Positions 8,359 to 18,400 of a stretch of DNA of 64,000 bases are shown in pieces. The translations under genes and the position numbers were made by a program. The stretch comes from Bacillus sp. S/N-304-OC-R1. Its GTDB lineage: Bacteria > Bacillota > Bacilli > Bacillales > Cytobacillaceae. The stretch's first letter is position 1, and the number at the start of each line of letters is the position of its first letter. Location of the stretch: the NCBI RefSeq assembly GCF_019749375.1, contig NZ_JACWFE010000021.1, positions 62,001-126,000 of the forward strand, in the 5' to 3' direction. A model generated the notes under the pieces. It made no database searches and was not told the DNA's origin. It was given only the letters and a program-made list of their open reading frames with translations.

Positions 8359-9553
8359 AACGTAAAAAGTCCATTAATGTTGGCTGAATGATTCTTGCTC
8401 CCGCAGCTAATGAAGCTCGATGGAGGCTTTCTTGTGTCTTGAGGTCCACAATAACTCTTTCGAAATCGATATCTTCATTGTCGGAAACCGTTTTATTTGC
8501 AACTACTTCTTGTTGAAGTAAACGATTTTGAACCATTTCTGTTCTGTTAACTTGAGCCCCAAGTTCCGCTCTAGTTGATACGACTTTATCCATCATCAAA
8601 TCTATTGAGTCTAGTGCTTTCGTAATATCAGTCCCTTTGGTTTCTGGGCTGTTTAGCATTTTTTTGATAGATTCTAAACTGGAAAACAGATCAGTAGAAA
8701 ACACTTGTTTAGCATCGATGTTTATAGGAATCGTAACACCTTTCATCACTTCAATTCTTACATCTTGTTTATTTGATGAAACTGCCGTGTTTTTAGTTAA
8801 AACAAACTGATTAAAATCATTTAATTCATTACTTACTACAATCGCTGCTCCATTTAGATTCTTTTGTTCTTCAATTCGAGTTTGTTTTATCGTTCCTGCA
8901 GTCGGATCAATTTCAATTCGAGCTGGGGGACCTTGATGTTCATTCCCATTGGCATCCTTATATTTAATATTAGGCTGAACAATAAACGAATTTGGTCCAT
9001 CGTATTGATACGTTTGACCTTGATAACTAATAACATAATCACTTTGATTGATTGTAGAAGGAGTTGCTTTCAATTCATCCATAAAATGACTGAAGTCCAT
9101 ATTTATTTCGTTTTCATTTACGGGTGATTTTGATGTGTCCGTACCGTTGAAGATATAATTGTCTCCAACCTTCGTATTCGCTAAGGCAACGATATGTTCT
9201 TGAAGTCTCTCAATCTCTTTAGCGATATTTTTACGTTCTTCAGAACCGTAGCTGTCATTAGAAGCCTGAACAGTTAATTCACGAATGCGTTGAAGAACTT
9301 GTCCAGTTTCTTCAAGTGCAGCATCAGAATTATCCATCCAGTTGAAGCCTTCATTAAGATTGCGTTTAAATTGTTCTACTTCGACAACTTGGCTGCGATA
9401 ACGCATCCCCTTCATAGCAATCACTGGATCATCAGAGGGTTTTGTTATTTTCTTTCCAGACATGATTTGGTCATTTATTTTTCCAAAGCGACTATAGTTT
9501 TGACTTATATATTGTAAATTGCTGTTTGTTAGCATTGATTGTGTTACACGCAA
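8357..9553 (-). CDS. flgL: flagellar hook-filament junction protein FlgL (HAP3)
   Basis: This 398-aa flagellin-like protein starts MRVTQSMLTNSNLQYISQNYSRFGKINDQIMSGKKITKPSDDPVIAMKGMRYRS, characteristic of FlgL, and ends with the flagellin C-terminal helix ESLHRASLAAGARIIQPTLMDFLR. It forms the second junction ring between the hook and the filament after export by the flagellar secretion system. It starts at TTG with AGGTGAGA upstream, 16 bp after flgK. It is about 100 residues longer than B. subtilis FlgL, because of a larger middle domain (residues about 150-290). Confidence 0.95.
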   Translation of the reverse strand: MRVTQSMLTNSNLQYISQNYSRFGKINDQIMSGKKITKPSDDPVIAMKGMRYRSQVVEVEQFKRNLNEGFNWMDNSDAALEETGQVLQRIRELTVQASNDSYGSEERKNIAKEIERLQEHIVALANTKVGDNYIFNGTDTSKSPVNENEINMDFSHFMDELKATPSTINQSDYVISYQGQTYQYDGPNSFIVQPNIKYKDANGNEHQGPPARIEIDPTAGTIKQTRIEEQKNLNGAAIVVSNELNDFNQFVLTKNTAVSSNKQDVRIEVMKGVTIPINIDAKQVFSTDLFSSLESIKKMLNSPETKGTDITKALDSIDLMMDKVVSTRAELGAQVNRTEMVQNRLLQQEVVANKTVSDNEDIDFERVIVDLKTQESLHRASLAAGARIIQPTLMDFLR

Positions 9554-9569
9554 TGGATCTCACCTATCC

Positions 9570-11588
9570 TTATCTACCTACAACGCCCATGCCATTGATG
9601 ATTTTATCGAGCATTTCGTCAATCATTGTAATATTTCTTGCTGCAGCATTATAGGCATGTTGAAATTTAATTAAATTGGTCATTTCTTCATCTAGTGAAA
9701 CATTACTAATGGACATTCTTCTAAATTCAACGGATTCTTTCAAAACTGATGCCGTATTTTCCATACGAAGCGCTTCTGAAGCACTATCTCCTAATCTACC
9801 AACCATCCCTTGGTAAAAAGTTTGGACACTTGTTAAATTACCTCCATAATTTAGAACAGCATCTTTAACATTTGCCAATTTCAAAGCATTAGATCCATTT
9901 CCGATAAATGCTTCATCTTTTGCAGACATCCCTTTTGCCGTAAAGGATACCGACCAGATATCACCATTACTTTGATTTGAAACATTCGAAACATCCAGCT
10001 TTATTCCATAGATTGTTTCTGGATTAGAAATAAAATCTGAAAATCCAGTCGGTTCTGGAGTTAAATAACTTCCAGCCGCATCTTTTGCTTTCACTTGATA
10101 TTGCCATTTACCACCTGTATACTGCAGATTTACTTCGATGTCCTTTGCATTTTCCCATCCTGCTGGTACAGTTTCAGAATTATATATTCCTGTAAATACT
10201 GGATTTCCTACTGTATTCTTGTCCACTGTTTTACGATCAAAAGTTCCAGCAAGAACATTTCCTTCTGCTGCAGCCGCAATATTTTGAACATCTTCCATGA
10301 TAGCGTCTGAAACCTTAATTTTCCCAGCTATTCCTTTGAAATTATTTTCAGTTGCTGTGCCTAATGAGAAAAAATCGATAGGTTTATTTTCCCCATCACG
10401 AATTTCATTGAGACTCCAGCCTGACTGGTGAACTAGATTAAAATGGCTAGCAAAAGTAAAGACCATTTGATCAAGTTCTGCCAGCATATCATTATAAGTT
10501 CCTTTTACAACTATATCATTATTTGTTTTATCTGCAGGAGTCGGATCGTATTTATATCCGTACCCTTCTATGAAGCCTTTCAATCTTCCATTTGTATTGA
10601 AATCAGAAAACTGATTTAGTTCATAAACAGGTTTATTATGGCTATCCGCTTCTATATTCGTATTAATCCCTACAAAACCGCTATTATTTTCCTTTAGTTC
10701 AAAAAACTTAATTCCTTCAACAGGACTATCCAATTCTGATCGATTTTCATAAGTAATATGGATTCCGACGGCTGTATTAGATTTAGAATCAATTAATTTT
10801 ATCGGTCTGCCGTTCGAATCTTTTAATACGTCACCTTGAGGTGTTGTTAAATAAATATCAAGTAAGCCTTCTGCTTTTGCTGATGCTAATCCCCCACTTG
10901 GTTGTCTATCTACCTTTATATTGACTAAAGCAGAAAGATCATCTATTAATCGATCTCTCTCATCATACAGATCATTCGGTAAATAGCCATGTGGCTCAAC
11001 GGAGCCAATTTGTTTGTTAATTTGATTAATTTGCCTTAATAATGAATTAACACTATCTTGAGTTACATCAATTTCTTTGCGATAGTCCTTTTGAATCGCT
11101 TTTAACGAATCATAAGTATAGTTAAAAGTATTTGCCAATGAAATACCGCGCTCGCGCACAACCCGTCTCGCCCCATCATTTTGCGGTTGAACTGCTAAGT
11201 CTTGTAAAGCATTCCAAAATTCATCTAATGTATGAGCAAGCCCAGTATCAGATGGTTCATTCATTATATTCTCCATTTGTGTCAGCATCTCAGATTTCGC
11301 TTGCCAATAGCCTAACTTGCTACTCTCCGTCTGAAATTGCATGTCAACGAAGCTGTCACGCAGTCTTTGAATACTTTCAGCGTAAACACCCGTTCCCATT
11401 TGTCCTGGAATTTGCGGACGATTCAATGCTGGTGAAGGGAAAGGATTTGTCTGCGCAAAGTTCACTCGTTGTCTCGTGTAACCAGGGGTATTCGCATTTG
11501 ATATATTATGCCCAGTCACATAAAGAGCAGCTTGCTGTGTTTGCATTCCCCGTTTAGCCACCTCTAAGCCGTGAAAAGTTGAAATCAT
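9570..11588 (-). CDS. flgK: flagellar hook-associated protein FlgK (HAP1)
   Basis: This 672-aa protein has the rod/hook-family N-terminal motif FHGLEVAKRGMQTQQAALYVTGHNISNANTPGYTRQ (residues 4-39), the FlgK helical region with ANTFNYTYDSLKAIQKDYRKEID, and a C-terminal domain with LDEEMTNLIKFQHAYNAAARNITMIDEMLDKII. It sits at the distal end of the hook as the first junction protein. It is longer than B. subtilis FlgK (507 aa); the extra length is in the surface-exposed middle (about 230-560). It lies between flgN and flgL in the usual order. Confidence 0.96.
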   Translation of the reverse strand: MISTFHGLEVAKRGMQTQQAALYVTGHNISNANTPGYTRQRVNFAQTNPFPSPALNRPQIPGQMGTGVYAESIQRLRDSFVDMQFQTESSKLGYWQAKSEMLTQMENIMNEPSDTGLAHTLDEFWNALQDLAVQPQNDGARRVVRERGISLANTFNYTYDSLKAIQKDYRKEIDVTQDSVNSLLRQINQINKQIGSVEPHGYLPNDLYDERDRLIDDLSALVNIKVDRQPSGGLASAKAEGLLDIYLTTPQGDVLKDSNGRPIKLIDSKSNTAVGIHITYENRSELDSPVEGIKFFELKENNSGFVGINTNIEADSHNKPVYELNQFSDFNTNGRLKGFIEGYGYKYDPTPADKTNNDIVVKGTYNDMLAELDQMVFTFASHFNLVHQSGWSLNEIRDGENKPIDFFSLGTATENNFKGIAGKIKVSDAIMEDVQNIAAAAEGNVLAGTFDRKTVDKNTVGNPVFTGIYNSETVPAGWENAKDIEVNLQYTGGKWQYQVKAKDAAGSYLTPEPTGFSDFISNPETIYGIKLDVSNVSNQSNGDIWSVSFTAKGMSAKDEAFIGNGSNALKLANVKDAVLNYGGNLTSVQTFYQGMVGRLGDSASEALRMENTASVLKESVEFRRMSISNVSLDEEMTNLIKFQHAYNAAARNITMIDEMLDKIINGMGVVGR

Positions 11589-11603
11589 TACTATTTACCT
11601 CCA

Positions 11604-12092
11604 TTAAGCCTTTGAATCAAAAATGGAATAGGCTTCTTTTTGCTCATTCTGGGTCGACGGGTTGTAATTAATCGACTCCATATCTGGTGTTAATAAATCT
11701 AAAGATACATTAATTAATTGCAATGATTGATCGAGCAATTCTTGATTTAATTTATTTTGTTGGTTCAATTCTTCTACTTGTTCTTGGAGTTCTTGCTGTA
11801 AATGAGTAAGAATGACTCTATCTTCTTTTTTCGAATTATTTATTACATTTGATAAAGTTAAATTTTCTATAGGGAAGTCGTCCTTCCCAAGGAGTTCACT
11901 TCCTATTTTTAACACAGTATTATTAAATTTATGGATAGCATGAGTATGCCGACTTTCTTCTTTTAATATAGATTGTAATGGATCAATTTGACCATTAATG
12001 ATAATTTTCGTTTTTCTCTTCGCAATCTCATTTAAGCTTTTGTGAAGTGTGATAAGTTTCTCTAAACCCTCAATCATTTTTTCAAGAGGCAA
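11604..12092 (-). CDS. flgN: FlgN-family export chaperone (YvyG)
   Basis: This 162-aa, highly helical protein (LEKMIEGLEKLITLHKSLNEIAKRKTKIIINGQIDPLQSILKEE at the N-terminus, then EQVEELNQQNKLNQELLDQSLQLINVSLDLL) matches the FlgN/YvyG family. FlgN binds the C-termini of FlgK and FlgL and delivers them to the export gate. The TTG start has AGGAGG upstream. It sits 12 bp after flgM and 15 bp before flgK, consistent with one flgM-flgN-flgK-flgL transcript. Confidence 0.92.
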   Translation of the reverse strand: MPLEKMIEGLEKLITLHKSLNEIAKRKTKIIINGQIDPLQSILKEESRHTHAIHKFNNTVLKIGSELLGKDDFPIENLTLSNVINNSKKEDRVILTHLQQELQEQVEELNQQNKLNQELLDQSLQLINVSLDLLTPDMESINYNPSTQNEQKEAYSIFDSKA

Positions 12093-12104
12093 GGTAACTT
12101 CCTC

Positions 12105-12368
12105 CTAGAATTTGTCATTCCAAAAAGAATACATTTTTTCTGCAATTTCCTTTGGCTCAATCTTATACTCACCTGAGTTCACCTTGTTTTTCAATTCTTC
12201 AACTAGTTTTTCGCGTTGCGCTTCAATAGAGCCGCCTTTTTGGAGTTCAAGGGCTTCAGTTGAAATCTCTAGTTTATCTTTTTTACTTACTGTAGCACTT
12301 TTTTCCATCTTTTCTATTTGCTTATTATATGGATTCATACCCATTCGGCCAATGTTATTAATTTTCAA
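12105..12368 (-). CDS. flgM: anti-sigma-D factor FlgM
   Basis: This 87-aa protein has the FlgM layout: KINNIGRMGMNPYNKQIEK at the N-terminus, a disordered stretch, then KLEISTEALELQK and LVEELKNKVNSGEYKIEPKEIAEKMYSFW, the sigma-binding helices. FlgM holds sigma-D inactive until the hook-basal body is complete. A GGAGG site precedes the ATG, and a sigma-D-like promoter lies about 65 bp upstream, giving the autoregulatory loop typical of the family. Confidence 0.95.
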   Translation of the reverse strand: MKINNIGRMGMNPYNKQIEKMEKSATVSKKDKLEISTEALELQKGGSIEAQREKLVEELKNKVNSGEYKIEPKEIAEKMYSFWNDKF

Positions 12369-12430
12369 GGAAACTACCTCCTTCGCTATCTTATTAGTGA
12401 TGTAAAACGAGTCCTTTTTATATGTCTTTT

Positions 12431-12457
12431 ATATCGGCTAGAAAAGAGAAATATTGA
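12431..12457 (-). promoter_or_regulatory. sigma-D-like promoter of the flgM operon
   Basis: On the minus strand the -10 element GCCGATAT (12431-12438) is a perfect sigma-D match; 15 nt upstream TCAA stands where TAAA is expected. It precedes flgM-flgN-flgK-flgL. Confidence 0.6.
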
Positions 12458-12505
12458 AGGAATTTTAACAATTTATATTTTTGTAAAGGGAATGCAATTT
12501 ATACG

Positions 12506-12540
12506 AAAAAGAACTACTAGTTTAATCACTAATAGTTCTT
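12506..12540 (-). terminator. terminator of the YaaR-like gene
   Basis: On the minus strand AAGAACTATTAGT and ACTAGTAGTTCTT form a long stem around GATTAA, followed by a T-rich run. The stem begins within the stop codon of the YaaR-like gene, separating it from flgM. Confidence 0.75.
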
Positions 12541-12976
12541 AAGTATAAATATTTATTAACATCCCTTGAATTTCTCCAACCACGCTTAAAATGTCAAGAG
12601 ACTTTTTCTCTTTATCTAGTACTGTATTGGTTAAATCAATGAGTTTTTTATCTACTTCTTTAACAATTTTATAAATTTTGGTCCGTCCACGGCGATTAAA
12701 ACCACGTTGTTCTTCAAGCTGAAGCCCATTTTGAATAGCATCTTCCATAAACTTTTTGACCATTTTTTTATATTTGCGCAGATTATCAACTGTTCGGTTT
12801 TCAGAAAGAACCTTTCCTTGATCCTCAATTTCCTGGACCATTTTTGTCATTTTATCATAGACCGTTTGTTGACGATTCTTAGATATGACTTCCTGAAAAG
12901 AAATACTTTCAGCAGGGATATTTTGTTTACCTTGAATTTTATCTACACCCATTTTGCCAATTTTCTGGACTTCCAT
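12539..12976 (-). CDS. YaaR-like protein (DUF327) in the flagellar cluster
   Basis: This 145-aa helical protein matches the YaaR/DUF327 family: LRKYKKMVKKFMEDAIQNGLQLEEQR, then EVDKKLIDLTNTVLDKEKKSLDILSVVGEIQGMLINIYT at the C-terminus. In B. subtilis yaaR lies near holB and its function is unknown. Here the gene sits between the second flagellin and flgM, so it may be a paralogue taken into the flagellar set or a relocated copy. Its opening MEVQKIGKMGVDK resembles the start of FlgM downstream (MKINNIGRMGMNP). A GGGG ribosome binding site precedes the ATG and a terminator ends the gene. Confidence 0.8.
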   Translation of the reverse strand: MEVQKIGKMGVDKIQGKQNIPAESISFQEVISKNRQQTVYDKMTKMVQEIEDQGKVLSENRTVDNLRKYKKMVKKFMEDAIQNGLQLEEQRGFNRRGRTKIYKIVKEVDKKLIDLTNTVLDKEKKSLDILSVVGEIQGMLINIYT

Positions 12977-13112
12977 AATGACGCCCCTTTAATATGCTTT
13001 TGCAATTATTATTTTAACATAAAACCAAATTACAATCAGCGGGAATAATTTATCTCGCTGGTACTCACATTACTACAAGTCAAGGCATTCATAGTCGAAC
13101 TGTGATCTCAAT

Positions 13113-13158
13113 GTTGTTAACGGAGACAAGCAGTTTTTTCAAGCTTCTTGTTAACAAC
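13113..13158. repeat. inverted repeat downstream of the second flagellin
   Basis: GTTGTTAAC (13113-13121) and GTTAACAAC (13150-13158) form perfect 9-bp arms around 28 bp. It lies after the flagellin terminator and before the YaaR-like gene. No T-run follows on either strand, so it may be a binding site or recombination relic rather than a terminator. Confidence 0.45.
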
Positions 13159-13181
13159 TCGTTAAATTGAAGTATAAGGAT

Positions 13182-13222
13182 GTAAAAATAGAGGCAAGTC
13201 CCGAAAAAATAGGACCTGCCTT
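13182..13222 (-). terminator. terminator of the second flagellin operon
   Basis: On the minus strand AGGCAGGTCC and GGGACTTGCCT pair (with a G-T) around a T-rich loop, followed by a T-run, 12 bp after the flagellin stop. Confidence 0.8.
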
Positions 13223-13233
13223 TTCTGTTTATA

Positions 13234-14661
13234 TTATCCTTGTAATAATTGAAGAACACCTTGTGGCAATTGGTTTGCTTGAGCAAGCATAGCTTGAGCT
13301 GATTGGTTAAGGATATTGTTCTTCGTGAATTCTGTCATCTCTAGTGCCATATCAGCGTCACGGATACGAGATTCAGCTGATGTTAGGTTTTCATTTGTTA
13401 CTTGTAGGTTGTTGATTGTATGCTCTAAACGGTTTTGAGTCGCACCAAGCTTCGCACGAGTTGCTGAAATTTGGTTGATTGCTTGTTCGATTTTAAAAAT
13501 CGCATTATTTGCTGAATCGTGGTCAAGAACATTAATTTCGTCGATTCCTAGTTTAACTGTGCTTAATTGAGGGACATCAATATTAAGGCTTTGTCCAGTA
13601 TTCGCTCCAATTTGGAAAGCTAAAGCTTTGTTTGTAAGCTGGAATTGGGATTTACCTGCTGTAACATTAGCACCAAATTCCATTTCTAGTCCGCCATGTG
13701 TTATTTTTCCGTTTTTTGTTGTAAGTTTTTTCTCAAAGGTAATTGGAGTAGAAACAGATGAACCCGAAACTTTATCTACACGTGAAACTCCAACAGACAA
13801 CTCGGCTTCAACCTGAATTTTCGCTGTACCTGTTCCGGTAATTAATTTGGTATTAATTTCAACTTGTCTTCCTGTTTCAGTTCCAATCGTTTTTACACCT
13901 GCGCCGCTTGCTGAGCCAATATTTGCAGCCAATTGGCCGATTGAAAAACCGTCTGGATCAAACACTTCAATTGTGGCACTTTCTCCTTCTTTATCTGATT
14001 TAGAAACAACAATTGTATATTCACCAAAAGCTAAGTTCGCACCCTTTGTGTCATTAACTGTTAATACATCCTTATCACTTATTCCCGCACCTGGTTGATT
14101 TAATTGATTAACAATATTAATACTACCGGATGCAACTTCGATTTCATACTCTGCTGATGGCATAGAAGGATCGGTTACAATAGGTACATTTTTAATATTG
14201 GTTTTAGACTGTTCACCAGTAAAGAACTGGGTATCCGCCGCACTTGACCCATCTAGTAACTTACGCGTATTAAACTCAGTCTTTGCTGCAATACTATCAA
14301 TCTCTTTAATTAGCTGATCAATTTCCAACTGAATAGCCGTTCTATCTGAAGTTGTATTTGTATCATTAGCCGCTTGAACAGAAAGCTCACGCATACGCTG
14401 AAGCATAGAGTGTACCTCAGTCATAGCACCTTCAGCTACTTGCATTAGAGACACTCCGTCTAATGAGTTTCTTTCAGCTTGCTTTAGACCACGAATTTGG
14501 GAGCGCATTTTTTCTGAAATTGCTAATCCCGCTGCATCGTCAGCTGCACGGTTAATGCGCAGACCTGAAGATAATCTTTCAAGGTTTTTAGACGTATTAA
14601 ATTGGTTTTGGTATAAGTTTCGGTATGCATTTAACGCTTGAATATTATGATTAATTCTCAT
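13234..14661 (-). CDS. second flagellin, larger variable domain
   Basis: This 475-aa flagellin shares the D0/D1 ends with Hag ([45 protein letters not shown]-terminal [12 protein letters not shown], ending [11 protein letters not shown]). The middle (about 150-390) is some 100 residues longer and beta-rich, with [23 protein letters not shown] and TINPKLITGTG-like strands. It lies 38 bp after fliS in an apparent ylqG-ylqH-fliS-flagellin operon with its own terminator, away from hag. It may be an alternative or minor filament subunit. AAGGAGAAG lies upstream of the ATG. Confidence 0.95.
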   Translation of the reverse strand: MRINHNIQALNAYRNLYQNQFNTSKNLERLSSGLRINRAADDAAGLAISEKMRSQIRGLKQAERNSLDGVSLMQVAEGAMTEVHSMLQRMRELSVQAANDTNTTSDRTAIQLEIDQLIKEIDSIAAKTEFNTRKLLDGSSAADTQFFTGEQSKTNIKNVPIVTDPSMPSAEYEIEVASGSINIVNQLNQPGAGISDKDVLTVNDTKGANLAFGEYTIVVSKSDKEGESATIEVFDPDGFSIGQLAANIGSASGAGVKTIGTETGRQVEINTKLITGTGTAKIQVEAELSVGVSRVDKVSGSSVSTPITFEKKLTTKNGKITHGGLEMEFGANVTAGKSQFQLTNKALAFQIGANTGQSLNIDVPQLSTVKLGIDEINVLDHDSANNAIFKIEQAINQISATRAKLGATQNRLEHTINNLQVTNENLTSAESRIRDADMALEMTEFTKNNILNQSAQAMLAQANQLPQGVLQLLQG

Positions 14662-14699
14662 ATTTTCTTCTCCTTATAAAAACGTTTTTATATATTATT

Positions 14700-15128
14700 T
14701 TAGTTATCTTCCATTAAAACACTTTTTTCATAAGCTAGAGTTTTTTGGCGAATGGCTGTTTTGGAATCTAGAGTTTTGTTTTTCATGGCCTTGCTCCAGG
14801 CTGAACTAATTTCTTCTAATGTCTGTATAACATTTTGAATAATTTCTACATCCTTAGTTAAATTTGCTTCTACAAGCTTGTCCGCCATATAGTTGTAGAG
14901 CATATCTAATTGATCAGAAATAATGCCCGCATCGTAGTTAAGCCCCGCACCAAGGCGATATAAAATATCATTTGCCCTTTGCAGTTTTTTGTTCGCAATA
15001 ACATAATCTTTACTTTGAATATCTTGAATAGATTCCTCAAGATTGTTTAAGCATGCTTCGTAAAGGAGCGCTGTAATTTCTTGAGGTGATTTTTGATGGA
15101 TGGCTGACTCTGTAAAAATACCAGTCAC
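14700..15128 (-). CDS. fliS: flagellar secretion chaperone FliS
   Basis: This 142-aa helical protein has FliS features: SPQEITALLYEACLNNLEESIQDIQSKDYVIANKKLQRANDILYRLGAGLNYDAGIISDQLDMLYNYMADKL. FliS binds the C-terminus of flagellin and keeps it unfolded for export. The GTG start has GGAGGT upstream. In B. subtilis fliS follows fliD; here it immediately precedes the second flagellin, so it may serve that flagellin, and a separate fliD-fliS pair may lie left of the window. Confidence 0.93.
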   Translation of the reverse strand: MTGIFTESAIHQKSPQEITALLYEACLNNLEESIQDIQSKDYVIANKKLQRANDILYRLGAGLNYDAGIISDQLDMLYNYMADKLVEANLTKDVEIIQNVIQTLEEISSAWSKAMKNKTLDSKTAIRQKTLAYEKSVLMEDN

Positions 15129-15185
15129 GTATGTATACCTCCAAATTGGTTATCTGCTTCTTTTATCGACATTTTCTTCAAGTGT

Positions 15186-15485
15186 TTAATAGTTTTTTTC
15201 CATTTCTTCTATAAGAACTAAAATCTCTGCCATTACAGCATATAGTTGCGGGGGAATATTATCCCCCAGGTCCATGTCTAGTAGGTTTGCTACTAATGAG
15301 GAATCCTCTTGCATGTGAACATTATTCTTCCTGGCCAGTTCAATAATTTGTTGGGCAATTTGGCCTTTTCCATGAGCGACAACTACAGGTGCATGACCAT
15401 TTTCTTCATCGTATTTAATAACAGCAGCAGAAGGGCCATTGATTTCTTTACGTTTTTTTTGGTTGTAGTAGTTTGAAACTCTCAT
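15186..15485 (-). CDS. ylqH: FlhB-like (cytoplasmic-domain) protein YlqH
   Basis: This 99-aa protein corresponds to the soluble C-terminal domain of the FlhB/EscU export-switch family: NGPSAAVIKYDEE aligns with the NPTH-proximal region of FlhB, and later parts include AQQIIELARKNNVHMQEDSSLVANLL and LYAVMAEILVLI. It lacks the membrane part and the NPTH autocleavage motif. It overlaps the ylqG stop by 4 bp (ATGA), implying coupled translation. In B. subtilis the same ylqG-ylqH pair lies elsewhere in the chromosome. A role in export-substrate switching is inferred. Confidence 0.88.
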   Translation of the reverse strand: MRVSNYYNQKKRKEINGPSAAVIKYDEENGHAPVVVAHGKGQIAQQIIELARKNNVHMQEDSSLVANLLDMDLGDNIPPQLYAVMAEILVLIEEMEKNY

Positions 15486-18400
15486 ATTTTAAAGTCCATT
15501 CCCTTCTCAGTAAAGACTGGTCTTGTTGGCTTCTCTTGTGCTTCTGGATCAATTTGCTGTGCAGCAGCTGCTTGAATTGGTGTCATTCTTGTAAAGCTTA
15601 GACTGCTGACGTTGTACCCTACCTCTTGGAGCTTTTCTTTTGTTAAGTCCGCCAATGGCTCCATTCTCTCTTTAAAGCCCGGCCGGTCATTTTTGATCGT
15701 AATGGATAAATTTCTGTCAGTTGAATTTAAAAGAATGCCTACATCTCCAAGCTTCTTCGTTTCAAGCAAAAAGTAAAGATTACAATTTTGCCAGTCTACC
15801 TGCTGTCCTTCATTCTTTGAGTTGACAAATACTTGCAAGTTCTCTGGTTTTCCTCCTAAAAGCATAGGAAGATTGAAAAACATGCTTTGTAATGTCCCGC
15901 TCGCATCAGACTTACTTAGTAACTGTTGACCAGTTAGGTTAGTTAGAGCTTGTTCAGCCTGCTGGGCAATTTTTGATTTGGTCTCTTCCCCTTGCGCCAA
16001 CTTCATCAGGACAGTTTTTAAGTTTCGCTCTTGCTGTTCATTCTGGGATTGATCACCTTTATTAAAAACTAGCGAATGTGCTACATCACTGTCATGGTTG
16101 AGTCCTAGGGAACGAACCATTTCAAACATTTGTCGAGGAGATGCTTCTTGACCAGTGTAGCCACGAGTGGTCTCTCCAAATTGTGAAAGCATTTGTTGGG
16201 CTGAAGAGCGATTTTCCAAAGCCATACTTTCTTTATTAACAAAGTGCATAATTTTTTGTTCTGACGGTTTGAATATTAGTTTGTCGATAAGATTTTTAAC
16301 ATCACTAACAATTTTTCCTGCTTGAGCATGTTCGCCTTTAGCTAGCAGCTTTTTCGCTTCAGCTAGTTGAGAACTTGCCTGCATGAGCTGTTTTTCTGTT
16401 TTCATATCAGTAAAAAGCATCATTTCACTTTTTAATATAGCGTTATCAAGCTTACTTATTGCCGTTTCTAGCATTTGTTTTGCCTGTGGATAGGCGTTAT
16501 TTTTAAACGTTCCAACTAAGCGATGGACATTATCAAGACTTCTGGATATTTCCCGCTTAAGTTCACGAAAATCTTGTGTGGCTTGAGCTAGTTTTTGAGT
16601 AACCTTAGTAACCAGAATATCTTTTGATTGGATTTGCAATGATTGCAGCTGTTCATCAAGATCATACTGAGATGAATCTTGAGGTGCTTTTGGTTCAGAT
16701 TTTGTTATCTCTTGCTCTAAATCAGTTAATTCTTTTGTCATTTGTTGACGAGCTGCAATTTCTCTACCACGATTGAGAAGCTGATTGGCTTGATTGATAG
16801 CTTTTTCTGTTCGCTCAATGGTTTTTAAATCTACATTTGGGTTACTAGTGATTTCCTTTCTAACTTGCTCAAGTGCCTGTTCTAAATTTGGTTCTTTTTG
16901 CAATAATTTCAATGCCTGATTTAATGATTCGGATGCCTTTACTCCTTGTGGCTTAACTTCCTCTATTGCTTCGCTATTTTTTATGTTATTAAAAGCCTGA
17001 TCTATCTTGGAACCAGGTTGTTCCGGCTTGTTAGTGTTGATGCCATCTTCTGCTGGGGTCTCCTGTTTTAGAGCGGACTCTACCTGTTGCAGCATTTTAA
17101 TTAAACGCTCTCTTCCAGCCTGGTCTAATTGGTTTGCTTGTTTTGCAAGTCGTTCAATGCCCTTTGAGATTTCTGGGTCTATTTCTTTATTGTTAACAAC
17201 AAGTTCCTGCACCTTTTGTAAAACTTTATTAGTATCAGTTTCAGTTTGTATTTGTGTTCTAAGGTTTTGAATCGTATCACTAATTTGAGTTTTTTGATTG
17301 AGCGGATTTTCAATTTGTTTAAAATTCGATTCTGTTTCAATATCGGTTGCTTGCTGACTAGGGACTGTTTGAGAAGGTTGTCGGGAATCGCTCGGGCGAG
17401 GTTCATTAATATTTTGGTCTGGATGAGTTTGCTGAACTGGCTGACGCAATTCTAACAGCTTTAACTCAACTTCTGCCTTAGCTAATACCTGTTGAAGGCG
17501 ATCTCGACCAATAGTTTCCTTGCCTATCTGCTGGAGCTGATTCGCTTCCTTAAGCACCTGTTCCACTTTTTGCGCTACTTCTCGATCTATTTTTGGATTG
17601 TTAACGACTTGGTCACCTACCTTTTCTATTGCTTTTTGAAGATCTGGTTCTCGTTGGATTTCTGCTTTTACATCCTTAACTACATCGCTTGGGCGCTGTT
17701 CATTACTTACACGTTCAGGTTGAACCTGCTGTACTGGCTGACGCGATTCTAACTGCTTTAATTCAACTTCTGCTTTTGCTAATACCTGTTGAAGGTGATC
17801 TCGACCAACTGATTCCTTACCTATCTTCTGGAGCTGATTCGCTTCCTTCAACGCCTGCTCCACTTTTTGCGCTACTTCTCGGTCTATTTTTGGATTGTTG
17901 ACGACTTGGTCGCGAACTTTTTCTATTACTTTTTGAAGATCTGGTTCTCGTTGGATTTCTGCTTTTACATCCTTTACTACTTCGCTTGGGCGCTGTTCAT
18001 TAGTTACACGTTCAGGTTGAGCCTGCTGTACTGGCTGACGGGATTCTAACTGCCTTAACTCAACTTCTGCCTTAGCTAATACCTGTTGAAGGCGATCTTC
18101 CTTGCCTATCTGCTGGAGCTGATTCGCTTCCTTTAGAGCCTGGTCCACTTTTTGTGCTACTTCTCGGTCTATTTTTGGATTATTTACTACTTGTTCGCGA
18201 ACTTTTTCTATTACTTTTTGTAGATCTGGTTCTCGTTGGATTTCCGCTTTTGCATCCTTTACTACTTCGCTTGGGCGCTGTTCATTCGTTACACGTTCAG
18301 ATTGAGCCTGCTGAACTGGCTGACGGGATTCTAATTGCTTTAATTCAACTTCAGCCTTAGCTAATACCTGTTGAAGGTGTTCTCGACCAACTGATTCCTT

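Noticed and set aside
13089-13286. Small minus-strand frame overlapping the flagellin end
   Set aside because: It overlaps the flagellin C-terminus and its terminator; no ribosome binding site.
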